A DNA stretch of 64,000 nt from Tretioscincus oriximinensis (Eukaryota > Chordata > Lepidosauria > Squamata > Gymnophthalmidae): positions 1,040,241-1,104,240 of the forward strand of contig JAJVDF010000193.1 of the NCBI GenBank assembly GCA_022410635.1, in the 5' to 3' direction. The position numbers were made by a program, and so were the translations under genes. Shown in pieces: positions 34,623-46,250 of this stretch. The notes beneath the pieces are model-generated. The model was not told the DNA's origin. It searched no databases and worked only from the letters and a program-made list of their open reading frames with translations. How positions within the stretch are numbered: the stretch's first letter is position 1; the number at the start of each line of letters is the position of its first letter.

Positions 34623-34937
34623 AGGCCCTGAAACTCACATGACCTTNATAAATGGCTTTTGAAATCTCTGACAGTCAGGAATAAAGGTTCCTGACCCCAC
34701 AGCAATCAGGGGATCTACTTCAGTGGCTTTAATGGACCATCAGAATCCATTTCCATGTAAACAAGACCATGGAGACATACATATACCTTCTGCATGGTCT
34801 GCTTTACCATTCACTAGTATACAACATAGTCTTTTTAAAACAGGCCTATCAGTATACCAGACACAGCCAATTTTGACTACTCTTACCAATGTGGACAAAG
34901 TGTATTAGCACAAAGGCCCTCCCTTAAGTTACACTAA

Positions 34938-35205
34938 CGAAGAAGAAGAGGAAGAGAAGGAAGAAGAGGAAGAAGAGGAAGAAGAGGAAGAAGAAAATAA
35001 TAATACTGGGTTCTTATATCCTGTTTTTCTCACCTTTCAAAGGGGCTGTGGTAGTTCCCATGTATCTACTTGCAGTCAGTTGCAATTTCTTGCTTTCGAA
35101 TAGGCTAGTGGAAGGTGCTCACCCCTACCCACATCCGACACAAGGCTTTGAAACCCCATCTCCCAGATGAGAGACTGTTTCCGAAGCNACTGAGCCATTC
35201 ATGCC
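34938..35205 (-). mobile_element. tRNA-SINE, GGCACGAATGGCTC family, internally deleted, minus strand
   Basis: Begins with a GAA-rich tail (34938-34995), then CTTATATCCTGTTTTTCTCA and CCTTTCAAAGGGGC. The segment between the tail-proximal block and GTGGTAGTTCCCATGT is missing compared with 19410-19724. The head reads GGCATGAATGGCTCAGT in minus sense at 35205, with a B-box relative GGGTTTCAAAGCC. Confidence 0.8.
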
Positions 35206-37539
35206 ATTGTGTTATGTTGTGGAAGAAATTGTTGTCTATCCACATGACACTTACCTTCCTCCTGTCACAAACACAAGCAAACTAACTCTTAATGGAACAG
35301 TGTTGAGCTTTCAGGACAACAGAAATCGGTTACATCCTGGCTACTGAATTCATGTTCCTATAATGGTGAGCATGCTTAGTGGCGTCTAAGAGGAAGTGAA
35401 TGAAAATCTCTTGCTGCCTTTTTTTGCTTGCGAGCTGACACACGAAGGTTTAGGAGGGGAATAAGAGGAGTGTCTGCTAGCATGTTGGAAAATATCAGCA
35501 ATCAGGAAATTTCTGATTCTTGTCATTTTATTGCTGATGCTAAGTGAAGTCTAGCAAAACTTCCATTTGGNCCATGTGGCCTGAGGAGGAAGGAAGAGGA
35601 ACATCATGATAAGGAAGAATAAGTTATCAACGTGTAGCTGCACCCTTTAATTCAAAATTTGTATTCTGCTTGTATTCCAGTTCCAAAATTTGTTTCTAAC
35701 TGCTAGAACTCTGCATTCATTTTGGAAATGATATTTTATTTTGGCAACTGTCAGTATGTGATCAAGTTGTTTTTCCTCTTCTTGTACAGAAAAGACTGAA
35801 TATACAAAGATTGTTCTGCATCTTCCACAGCCAATTCCCTAAGTCACATTTACAAATGTTCTTTGAAAATCTGAAAATTGCACGCAGTATTATTCTACCT
35901 CATTTCCAAGCATCAAACAATGGGTTGCCATTTGTTTTGTATAGAGTGCCTAAAAAAGGAAAAAAATTACTTCTTGCAGAATACTGATGAGTGCATAGCT
36001 ACATATTCATCAGTATTCGGCAAATAATATAATTACAGCACAAATANTCTATACTATATTAGTTTATCAACAATTATCAGGGCATAGTTTTAAAGTCTAT
36101 CACAGGATTTTATACATGTTGCTATATACCGTTTGGGTCAGCAGGGCACAATAAAGGAGCAGCAACATTTCCTCAGAGGTGGTTTTTATGCAGTATTAAA
36201 AATCATTCTGATAACACTTGCAGCACCATTACAAAATGGACAACGCATGGATGATGAAGACAGATGTTATTTTTATTGCATATGACAACTTATGTTCCCC
36301 AGTTGCAACATTTGTAGAGACAGAAATCACCAATAGTGAGAATCTCAGAATTTTTATTTTACTCCTATCCCTCATATGGACTCTCGTGTAATCATGCAGA
36401 ATGTGTGACTTTTCCTTTGAAAGACCATGATCATTTATGCGCTGAAAAACTTTGGTTTAAATCAGTTGATCTGGACTCCATAGCCCAGGATAGTTTGGCT
36501 CAACATAATCTGCACAATGATGCTACCCAGGACTAGGAATGAGTAGGAACAAAGGTGTCTGACCTAAGAGCATCCAGGGAATTTATTTCAATGGTGTCTT
36601 TTGATGTGCCACTGAAACGATCAAGAACTGGGAAGTGTGCATCTTCAAGCTTCCATATTCTTGGGCTATTAAAATACTGGCAGTGCTCTTTAAAATGAAA
36701 AAGAACTTTTGAGGGTGAATTCCTCTCTCCTTTGGCTGTGTTCTCACAGGGGTGAAAGAAGTGGTTTTGAGGACTGTGAATTCAATATTCTTTGCCATTT
36801 TCTTCTGTTTCCAGCTCCATCCGAGCACTGTTTCATCATCTGCAGAAGATTTACATTAGCTTCTGGAGTTGGTTTGGTAATCTGTTTTGGGTAATTTTCC
36901 CACACTCTGCTCTGACTTTTTTTTTTTTTAAAGTGCCCATGTTTTGCACAAATCTGTAATTACCAAAAATTAATACAGATATTAAGTTTTGTGTAAAACT
37001 GGAATACAACAATAACAAACACTTTAAAACTTGCTATTGCTTCCTCNGGAATTAGAGCAAAATGGAGGTAAATGGTGGTGCATGAGAGCATTTGCACAGA
37101 GATGCTCCCCTCTAGCCAGATTAGCTCAAATTGGGAAAAACTGGATCTGCAACGCTTTGGGCGGACAACTCTGTTCCAGCAACATGTGGTTTTGCAAATA
37201 ACACATCATGAAAGAGCTCCGCTTATGAATTATAGAGAAACTGTGTGCAAAGCCACAAACCTTTCACTCCCGTTTTTTCCCTCTACTGAGGCCGCAGCCT
37301 TTGTCCATCCGCTACTGTGCAGANTGATAGTACAAGAGGAAGCGAATTAGCATGGGTGATTTCTATCTATGCTGGTTATCTATTGAACAGAGCAATTTAC
37401 AATCTGTGGGCCAACAAGGCTGGAAACCTTGTAACTGTGGAACCTTTGGTGTGAAATGGAGAGGCTGTGTGGTATCTGCCATGTACCTGGCTATGTAACT
37501 TCACAGGGTCCTATCTTTCAGGCAGCCCAATTAAGGACC
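35206..37539. other. Repeat-poor stretch
   Basis: No gene recognised. A short hairpin with 14-base arms (CAGAATACTGATGA/TCATCAGTATTCGG, one mismatch) lies at 35977-36020. Confidence 0.45.
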
Positions 37540-37900
37540 TTCTAAATGAAATATGCAACGGTAGGTAGAAATTCGTTACCATATGGCAACCATTAAAATG
37601 TTCTTACTGTGTCATTATTTGTAAGAATGAATCTATTTTATAATAGATCACTCTGTGCCAAACAACTGCTACTTATAGATGGCTCACATCCAATTATTCA
37701 TTTCCCCTCTCTAATTTAATGGCATTTTCTTTAGGTTTATGATTTTATAATAGCTTACCTTGTGCCTCTGGCAGGTTTGGTTTTTGCGATAAAGATACAG
37801 ACTATGCAAATACATTGTTGTTGGGTAATAAAGAAGCTAATTACCAGCAGAAGAATCATAATTTGCTGCATGTAGGGTCTGATCAGAGACTGATAACAAA
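37540..37900. promoter_or_regulatory. Candidate conserved non-coding element
   Basis: A repeat-free stretch with clustered homeodomain- and octamer-like words: CCAATTATTC (37690), CTAATTTAATGG (37712), CTATGCAAATAC (37802) and GCTAATTACC (37838). Such clustering occurs in developmental enhancers, but AT-rich DNA gives these words by chance. Function is inference only. Confidence 0.2.
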
Positions 37901-38010
37901 CAGACATTACAGCTGGACAGTAATGTTTATTTAAAGTCTTAATGCCTTAGGGTGAAGTTAAAAGTGAGAGAATTGTCATTGTCTAGGTAGCGACTTTTTC
38001 TGTACTCTTC

Positions 38011-38153
38011 TTAAGCCTGTTTGCACTTGGCCTTATTCTGCTCCAGAAAGTGGTCTAAGGGGCTTTTTGTGCTAGCCTAGAATGGCATGTAAACAGCAGG
38101 TCCCATAGATTGCTTTCTGGAACAGAATAAGGCCAAATGTGAACCCATGCTTA
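38011..38153. mobile_element. Foldback MITE, GGCCTTATTCTG arms
   Basis: TTAAGCCTGTTTGCACTTGG CCTTATTCTGCTCCAGAAAG in the left arm mirrors the complement of CTTTCTGGAACAGAATAAGG and CCAAATGTGAACCCATGC in the right arm. Arms of about 40 bp, loop about 60 bp. Target duplication not clear. Confidence 0.7.
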
Positions 38154-38804
38154 GTGTGCTAAATCCAGATAATGACCTGAGATTTGATTTAGTAGACAGT
38201 GTGCTTAGGATTCTTCACCATGTGCGACTGGTGAACCAGATGCTGTTGAGAAAGTGGGTGAAAAGAGGGCAGCAGTTAGCATGGTGTTTTTCATCATGTC
38301 AGACTAGATTTTGACATGCAATGGTTTTGCAAAGGCATGTAAAACCTTCAGTGTACGTTTTCACAGAATAAGTAATGAGGCCTGGATGCACTTTTCCCCA
38401 CTTCACTAGGTAGGTAGAGACCTTGTCTAAGCCTATTTAGTCTTCACTAATTACTGGAATGTTCCACTTCCTATATCCTAAAACTTTCGGTTTGAATCAT
38501 CACGGATAACAGTTTTTAAGTATCAGCAGTTACTGAATAATCATTTAAAACAGCAGCTTTTTGAACAGTATGATGATGATGGAACCTTGAGACTGACCCA
38601 CTGCAGTTTTGCTATGGTGACATTTTTATAATCTTTTATAGGTATTTATATATTCTTGTGCCCTTGCTAAATATTGAACACACTCAATGATGTTATGAAA
38701 AGAGAAAAAAAGAATGGGTTTCCTGAGAGGAAAGAAGAAACATTTTTATTATTTAAGATTTGCAAAAAAATTAAAAGCATCCAATGCTTTAAAAAATTAC
38801 ATAT

Positions 38805-39020
38805 CTGACAGCGGTGGCCGCTGAGTGCTCTACAGGGAGTTTGGTGACAGACTGCGTAGAGTTATTTTTGAAATTTTTACCTTCATTCGTGACTCCGTTT
38901 TCCTGTGGGAACCGCCACGTTGCGGGAACTCCACCCTCTGTTCCCCCAACACAGTGCTACCGGTGCCCCCCTCTCTCCCAGAAGCCAAGGGAGATATTGC
39001 CATGCAATACAGTGTAAAAC
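38805..39020. other. GC- and CpG-richer island in AT-rich DNA, origin unknown
   Basis: GCGGTGGCCGCTGAG, GAACCGCCACGTTGCGGGAA and CTACCGGTGCCCCCC give a base composition unlike the flanks. Three short ORFs overlap here on both strands; none is recognisable. It may be a young inserted element or a small regulatory island. Confidence 0.3.
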
Positions 39021-40064
39021 AGTGATAAAACATATTTAGGTTGCTTTGTACAGAAACGTAGAAATAAGCAAAGAAATAAGGAATCTCCCCTCTCCCCCGT
39101 TCTCTATCCTGAAGGAAATTCTGACAATTTCCTTACGCCGTTAAACAATATATCTTCGTTTGTTACATCTTTATTCATAGTTATAAGTTTCTTCCACTCT
39201 GTCTCATGTCTACATTGGAGTTAATGCCCAATAATTTGATTCTATTCTATCTTATTATTTTATTAGATAAAATTATTATAATTATTATATAAGTTTCAGC
39301 AGTGTCCTTGCTTCCATACTTCTACAAAAACTATTGATCAATCCAGCATGCTATATTTGTTAACGGCAAAATAGGCTTTCTGGATTACCATCAATCTTTT
39401 AAGTATGCATTTAAAATGGACTCAGTATGAAATTACTGTCTCGCTTTGCACTAATTAAAGTGACATTGCTGAAGTTTTACTTCTGACTTGATGACACTTT
39501 CAAAGGAATTATTTCCTATCTCTCTTATTGCTTGAAATAACCTCCATTCATCATACTTTACTCTCAGCACCGGTTCCATTTTTTCTCTTTCGTCTTACCA
39601 TCCACACATCAGTCATTATATATAAACCAAACTTTTTTGCGTGTGGTCTTCCATGAAACAAAATAAAGCAAAAAACTTCTTGATGTCACATGTCAGAAAT
39701 GATGGATAGTGTTCTAGGAAAAGGAATTGTAGGTTCTTAACCTGCCCCAGTTAAAATTAATGGCAAAGTTCTGATTGATTTCAGAGGAAGAAAGACTGGA
39801 CTGATCTACACTGTGAGGTATCCCATAAAATATAGTTTTTACCTGCTCAAGTGGTTTAGGCCAGAATGGCCACAGAACACAATTGAAGTTTTTGGCATTT
39901 TCTTGCAGAACACTTATTATTTGCAACAAAATCATTTTTATAATTATTTATTGATAACAAACTATTGAGTGATTGTAAGTTTCAGTATTCATTTTATACA
40001 GTGTGTATTTTATAACTTTGGCTTTGAAAAATAAATACTATAAAAAAGATAAATAAGTATTATT
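39021..40064. other. Unassigned AT-rich stretch
   Basis: Nothing recognised. Confidence 0.45.
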
Positions 40065-40316
40065 TGGTAGTTTCCGGTTTGATTCTCCACTCCTCCATGA
40101 GTGAATTTGGGACAATCACAGTTATTTAGGGCTCTCTCAGCCCTATCTATTTTCACAGGGCATCTGTTGCAGAGAAAGCAACAAAAACTATAATTAGCTG
40201 CCCTGAGACATTTGGATGTAGGGTGGGTTGTAAGTAAGTAAGTAAGTAAGTAAGTAANTAANTAANTAACTAACTAACTAANTAANTAANTAAATAAATA
40301 AATAAATAAATAAATA
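40065..40316 (+). mobile_element. Sauria-type SINE with tetranucleotide tail, plus strand
   Basis: GGTTTGATTCTCCACTCCTC (B box onward), GGGACAATCACAGTTATTTA, GAGAAAGCAACAAAAACTAT, GCCCTGAGACATTTGGATGT and AGGGTGGGTTG, ending in a microsatellite. The extreme head (A box) is weak. It is the plus-sense counterpart of 13514-13745. Confidence 0.8.
40231..40316 (+). repeat. Compound TAAG/TAAC/TAAA microsatellite with phased n
   Basis: TAAG units pass into TAAC and then TAAA units. Six n (40258, 40262, 40266, 40282, 40286, 40290) all occupy the fourth base of the unit, the base that differs between the three blocks. This grew from the SINE tail. Confidence 0.92.
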
Positions 40317-41785
40317 GGAACTGTTGATTGTGCAGCTAGTGCACTGCAGTCTGTGCACACTATATTATAGCTTTGGCTTTACAATCTATCATATTATTAC
40401 ATTGCCTGGAGCAAAAAATAAATGGTACTGGCCCTTTCATATTGAATAGGAAATTGAATCTTTTTTCCTTTTTGATAGTCGGATGGTATCTTATTGTGGT
40501 CAATTTCCCATCGGCGTGAGAGGAGCAGATGTTGCAAAATCCAGGAACAAAAAAAAATTAAATTTTCAAAGATCCTGGGCCATTTGTTTTCCATGGTGCA
40601 TTACTTCTAGTATTTTGAGACAGGCTCCTCAACCATATTTTGGTCCTGCTGTCTGCCCACATGAGGACCTCATCAAAGAAGTCCACAGAAGAACCAGGAA
40701 AAGGGGACAGAATAATGCCAAGTAAGAGGAGGACCATTAATAAACAAACCAACAAAGCTACTGCTTATGTCTTTGAAATGTGATTCTCTGGTATTATTCA
40801 AGCTGCATAGAGTAAAAAAAAAAGTTATTGCTAAACCTGAACACAAAAATGATGGGTGGAGAAAAATTAAGCTTGTAACTTTCTTCTAGCTTTTAACTTT
40901 TCTAAAATAGTCTTGATAATTTCTTCTGTCCTTCTATATAAGTCACAAAACACGCATCCAATTATCTCAACTTCTGAGCATCTATATTTATTCCTTGTGA
41001 AAAGCTAATCAAGTTCCCTTTGTATTTGCTGATATAAAAGCAGGACAGATGACTTTATTGGTGCAAATATATTATGGCTGCCCTGACATTTATGTTTTCA
41101 ACTGTGATCACTGAATTATTTCAATGGAAGTAAATCATGTGCACAAGACTAATGGCGTAAAACGCCACAATAGGGTATTTATTCCCATTCTGGAGGCATT
41201 GGAGAGTTTCAAATATTAAATTTCATGTAATAAGTTTTTTTTTTATTCTGAGAACTAATAACCTTAGAATTGAACACAAAGTATTATGTGACAACTGAGA
41301 AGCCTAGATGCTTGGTAGAAGGAAAGGTCAAAAGGCTTAAGATATCTCTGAGTGCCTTTCTCTGAGTTGTTTTCTATTATATATTTCTTATAATAATTTA
41401 TTTTTTGTCAACCCTTCCATTTGAAATGTTTCATCATCCAGGTAAAGGAAAATTGTTTTCAAATGAACAAGTAAGATGCTACTGTATATTGTTGGGCATT
41501 CTAGAAAATTAATTTTGTCCCAGTTTTACTAATGCAGGCAAAAATTACCTCAGGAGTGCAGTCTAATAATTTGCATACAAAGATTTTAACATTGTCTAAA
41601 ATTAGAATTTATTTCTTACAGTTCCATAATGTATTAGGCTGGAATGCTGTCAATAGTTATTAAGTTGTTATCGCTACTGAACAGATTTTGCTCACATTAT
41701 GAGCAATAGACAGCTATAAGCCTATTTTATAGTAACAACTTTACATAAGCATCCATATGCCTAGCAAAGGGCTGTGGAGCATCTA
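40317..41785. other. Repeat-poor stretch; possible conserved non-coding DNA
   Basis: The ORF at 40483-40725 has no product I recognise. 41540-41740 has TAATAATTTGCATAC, TGTCAATAGTTATTAAG and GACAGCT-like words in unique sequence, similar in style to 37540-37900. Confidence 0.4.
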
Positions 41786-41845
41786 AGTCTCTAAGGTACT
41801 GTGAGACACCCTTGTTAGACATTCTGATCCTGACTAACACAGCTA
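41786..41845 (+). repeat. Remnant of the foldback-family unit, 3' part
   Basis: AAGTCTCTAAGGTACTGTGA and CTGACTAACACAGCTATT match the distal half (TTAGTCTC..., GACTAACACGGCTATT) of the unit at 186-302. Confidence 0.5.
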
Positions 41846-41977
41846 TTTATTTTATTTCTACCTGGTTCTGTTATATCTTTTGAGCCAATATCTCAACTCT
41901 TCAGATCCACAGTGGCATAGAGGTTTTGGCTGATTTCACACTCACATATGAGGAATGTTTATGGAGGACCATGTCAG

Positions 41978-42260
41978 TAGGCTGACCAGATGATCCCTTT
42001 CGGAGAGGGACACCTGGTTTGGGGGTGTCTACCCTACACTTCTGGGTGNGGGGGGGAATTATTTGCTGAGGAAAATATTTTTTTAAAATTCACTGCACCA
42101 CCACTAGGGGACTCTGGCAACCGGGAACAGCTCCTGGAGGCTCCTCCCCTCCGTAAAAAAATTTAAAATGCAAATTTCTCATGCACTTTGATACCTTCTC
42201 ACTTACTTAAAAAAATTCTCACAAGCTTCACGGTTTCCTCGGGTGGGGATTTTGGAGCCA
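41978..42260 (+). mobile_element. Long form of the TAGGCTGACCAG family, right end missing
   Basis: Starts TAGGCTGACCAGATGATCCC. The interior ACTGCACCACCACTAGGGGA, CTCTGGCAACCGGGAACAGC, ATGCAAATTTCTCATGCAC and GGTGGGGATTTTGGAG matches the complement of 54119-54499 in the same order. It runs into a T run (42260-42276) with no right terminal repeat found, so it is truncated. Confidence 0.75.
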
Positions 42261-42838
42261 TTTTTTTTTTTTTTTTGCTTTTTGGGTGTAGTAACTGTTG
42301 GAGTGAAATGTTCTATATTTATGTATTGTAACCATGCAAGATTCTTGGAAGCCTGAAAATAGGGGTTCTTCCATTAAGTCTCTTATTGATTTCAGGTTCT
42401 GTGTCTATGAGCTTACGTGTAATTAAGTAAACTAATACGTTATTTTCTTTTTACTAGCATGGTTTTTAATCTGGTTTACAAAAACTTTATTGAAATAATT
42501 TAATTGCTAGAAAACATTTTCTGTGCAGCTCGAAGATTCACGTACAATGACACGTCTTCAGGAACAACATATGTCAGATTACANACATACAAAAAGCAAA
42601 AATATCAAAATGGCATTCTAGGCCTTTTGTTCTGACTACAAACTCTCCACTGTGATTGGTATCAATTCAAAGACCTAGATTAGCATATTTGCATTTCATC
42701 TTGACTGTTTCCCATGGCTTGGCTATGGACTGCTTTTAATTCTGTTTTTTCCAGACAAGTACAGAAAAAGCCATAAATAACAGTTGTATCTTTTGGGGAA
42801 AGAAAAGATAGATTAATTAATTGGCCATATGACTAGGC
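42261..42838. other. Unassigned stretch
   Basis: Nothing recognised apart from the T run. Confidence 0.4.
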
Positions 42839-43052
42839 TAGGCTGACCAGATGANCCCTTTTGGGTGTGTGTGTGTTAAAAATCCGGTTTTGGGGTGCCT
42901 CCCAGTTTTTTCTGAGGAATTTTTTTTCAAAATAAGATTTTTTTTTCAAAAAATACTTTGTTTTTAAATTTTATTTTCTTCAGAAAAAACAAGGGAGGCA
43001 CCCAAAAATGGNTTTACAAACCCTCCCCAAAAGGGCTCATCTGGTCAGCCCA
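42839..43052. mobile_element. Short foldback MITE, TAGGCTGACCAG family
   Basis: TAGGCTGACCAGATG at the left and CATCTGGTCAGCCCA at the right. CCATATGACTA occurs on both sides (42825-42835 and 43053-43063), with a small TAGGC tandem at the left junction. Good evidence of insertion with target duplication. Confidence 0.85.
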
Positions 43053-43304
43053 CCATATGACTATAAAACTACAAGAAAGTATAGAATAAATATAAAAAAT
43101 ATTTAAAATAATTATAATCAACTGTACATTTAGGTTTCAAGAGCAGCACAAATTTTACTGGCTTTTAAGGTACCATAAATGTTGCTACTCAAATTTGGCA
43201 GCTTGTCCATCCCCACTAAAAATTATGGATTTTGTCTCTATTTTATCAGGAGGGGTACTAGGTAATGCTGACTAAAGACATTCAATGAATAGTTCATCTT
43301 AAAG

Positions 43305-43701
43305 CAGGGATAGGAAACCTTTTTTCTACCAGAGGACATTTTGATATTTGTAACATTGCCTAAAGGCCATACTCCCTTCTCACCCCAGCCCCCGCTGCCA
43401 TGCCCAGGCTCTGCCCCTGATCATCCCAGACCACACACCCCTATGCCCATGCCCCCTCCCTCACCCAGGTCCACAAAATTGTAGGCTTTTCAATGGTGCA
43501 ACCTCTTGTCCCCTCCCTCCCTTGCCTCTTTCCTCTTAGACCTCCCTTCTTCTTCTTTTTGTATTTCACTTCATGTTTTAACAAAGGGAGGAATTATTAT
43601 TTAACCAGGGAAACCTAATGGTTCTGTAAAGAGCATGCCAAGTGCCAGACAAATGATTCCATGGCCTGGATCCAACCTCAGGCCTTAGATTCCCCACCCT
43701 A
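43305..43701. mobile_element. hAT-like non-autonomous element with perfect 8-bp duplication
   Basis: TCTTAAAG flanks both sides exactly (43297-43304 and 43702-43709). Ends CAGGGATAGGAAACC and GATTCCCCACCCTA are related inverted repeats of the CAGGGGTGGGGAACC type. The C-rich centre (43381-43470) has CCATGCCCAGGCTCTGCCCC. No transposase ORF; length 397 bp. Confidence 0.85.
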
Positions 43702-44467
43702 TCTTAAAGCCTCAGAGACACAGACTGTGTTTTAGACCAGGATTTCTTATGCCAACCGAGCATAATAGGTCATAATAGGTTATTGATCACATCTCACTTT
43801 TATGAAAGCAGTCCTGAGATCTACAGAGGAATAGTAAAAAAATGGTAATTCTCCAGTTTGACTTGGTGTTTGCTGGATGTTAGGTAAGGAACAGATCCAT
43901 CTTTTGAGAGATCCAGCTTTGAGCCAAGTCATCCTATGCTTCAATACCCATGACATATAGCTTGAGGATTTCCCTTGCTTTAAAACCAGTATGGCCTAGG
44001 GCTTGTAGAAAAAGCCAGGTCTATCTGAGATATATTATCTGCTAGGTTAGTTAGACTGCTTGATTTGTGGGAAGTCTTCATTTATTCCTCAAGACACAGA
44101 TGAGGCAATCTGTGTGTCAGCATATGATTACGCTATCTTGTCTCATCAGGACCAGGCATTTTAAAGGAGATGGAAAGAAAAGAAAGAAAAATGAAAAAGA
44201 GAGAAAGGTATTAAAGGTTGTGAAAACGTTTAGTGACAATACGAACGATAATAAGGTTTGATTTGTTCCTCTTTTTTTTTTTGAAATNCATTTTTTTAAA
44301 ATGGGAAGCTGCATATAAATGCCTTAAATAGAATTAAATTGAAAGTTCACTCCTGTTCTCAGTTGTATATGTTCAATCAGATGTCCCTAAATTTGCAGTG
44401 GCCATCAGTGACTTTATTTCAAAGGAATTGCNTTGTGTTGTTTCAACGTGTACTTTAAATCTATTTT
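43702..44467. other. Unassigned stretch
   Basis: No gene recognised; an A/G-rich run (44172-44216) lies in a chance ORF. Confidence 0.4.
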
Positions 44468-44552
44468 CAGTCTTGAAGAACTGGATTAAATTAGCAAAAA
44501 AGGGGTTTTTTATTCTGGTTTAGTCCAGTTCTTCAGAAAAACCCCAAGACTG
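44468..44552. repeat. Imperfect foldback
   Basis: CAGTCTTGAAGAACTGGATT (44468) and its relatives AGTCCAGTTCTTCAG and AAGACTG (44521-44552) form a foldback; an inner GGGGTTTTT/AAAAACCCC pair crosses it. Family unknown. Confidence 0.55.
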
Positions 44553-45954
44553 TTAAAAATACCTATTCCATTAGTGCGAACAATTCAAGTACAAATTTGA
44601 GGATCCTCTCTTTTGTAGGAAGTTTAAAAGATGACCAAACAAATGAAATATTTTCAAAAATACAAAGCAAAAAATATGTGTATCAAAGGCCAGGTTAGTG
44701 AGGCACTTTGCTAAATGTCACTGAATGCACTGAGACACTGAAATTCAGAAAACGTACCATTTTTTGGAGATAAGAATAAAAAAAAGAACAGAAGCCACAT
44801 ACAAATCATCAGGGTGACAAAGATCAATGGGTAAACCTTTTCTTAAAAGCCCAACACTAAAAGCTTAATAAATGCCTCTGCAAGGCAAGGATAGCAATTA
44901 ACTTTTCAACAATGTGCAGAAACACAATTGTTTGGGTTCTGTTCATTCTCACACTGCGGTACAGCCTAGAAAAATGTTTAGTTGAACTATCTGTAATGTA
45001 TCTTGGGCATTGAAGTTTCACCAGAGGACTTCAGTATTTAAAACTGAAAGTGAGGCTACACATTTCATCAGTTATTGCTATGTGTCGGGTAATTTTCTCA
45101 TGACATTATGTCATCCCTGATTGTATAATTTAACTTTTTGGTAATTAAATGATCAAAATATTATGTAGAGGGGTGCTGAACCAGCCAAATCTCCATTAGG
45201 TCATGGAAACAATGCCTTTCAACTTAACTTATTGTTGTGAAGGAAAAAAATGGGATGGGGTCCTCAGTGTAGAAATAATTTTATGAACAAGTAAATATGC
45301 TGCTACCAACCAAATTGCACCATATTTTAAACCATCAACCTGTAAAAGAAAGAAATAGCCTGTTGACTTTGGTGGACTGATGCAAATATTACAATGATGT
45401 CAAGGCAGAAGATTCATTAGGACAGTCCCAGACTAGTTGTAGAGCTCCTATGGGCCATGAGCTAGATTTGCAAGAAGACAGGGAAGCTGGAAATGTCACC
45501 CTATGAAAATGTTGCTTGTATTTCCAGTGCAAATTCTACCTGTTAAAAGAAGCACAAATCATCATCATCATCATCATCATCCTCGTTTATATGGCGCTAA
45601 CAATTGTCAACAGTGCAACACAGAACCATTTTAAAGGGACCCTCCAGCTTGGCATTGAAGCCTGGAGAAAGCTCATTATCTGGCTTGACAGCCAGACCTC
45701 CAGCATACTGATGGTTGCCTGTCTAACTTGACACTATCTTCCTGGCTGGTCTCAAATGAGGCACACCTGTCTTCCCCAGCAGTAGCCATCAACTGTCTCT
45801 GCCTTCCCATCTATTTCAGGCTTGGGAGTCAGGTATTCAAGGGGACACCTAGGTGATAGAGGGGCAGGGGTCTGTACATTGCATATAGAGGTAGTAGTAG
45901 CCAGCAGCCTGGATAGCTGTAAGAGAGGATTAGAGAAGTTAATGGACACCTAAG
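44553..45954. other. Unassigned stretch with an ATC microsatellite
   Basis: ATC repeats at about 45559-45580 precede TTATATGGCGCTAACAATTG, which resembles the tail of another LINE or SINE family in minus sense. No gene seen. Confidence 0.4.
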
Positions 45955-46150
45955 GTTTAAGATCTTGATGCTGCTCTGAGATGGATCAACAGGCAGTATT
46001 TCTGAAATACCATTTGCAGGGCATTGAGAACAGGTTAAGATTTTGCCTTCTTCTACTTCAGACGCCCAGGTGGACCACAATGTGAGATAGAATGCTGGAC
46101 TGGGTGGGCTCCAGCCCCATTCAGCAGAGCTTCTGTTATGTTCTTATGTG
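45955..46150 (+). mobile_element. CR1/L2-like LINE 3' end, plus strand
   Basis: GATCTTGATGCTGCTCTGAG, CAACAGGCAGTATTTCTGAA, GTGAGATAGAATGCTGGACT and TTCTGTTATGTTCTTATGT, matching 25395 and 26955. Confidence 0.82.
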
Positions 46151-46215
46151 CAAGGTGTATAAGCAGCACAGCCAGTACAAGGCAGTGCAATTGTGAGAGG
46201 CAGGCAGAGAGAAAA

Positions 46216-46250
46216 TGGGATAGAAGATGGGATAGAAGATGGGATAGGGT
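46216..46250 (+). repeat. 12-bp tandem repeat, about three copies
   Basis: GGGATAGAAGAT repeats in tandem. The unit length keeps frame, so an ORF crosses it, but this is not evidence for coding. Confidence 0.85.

Noticed and set aside
40483..40725. 80-codon ORF with a basic C-terminus (VHRRTRKRGQNNAK)
   Set aside because: No homology recognised and no supporting gene signals.
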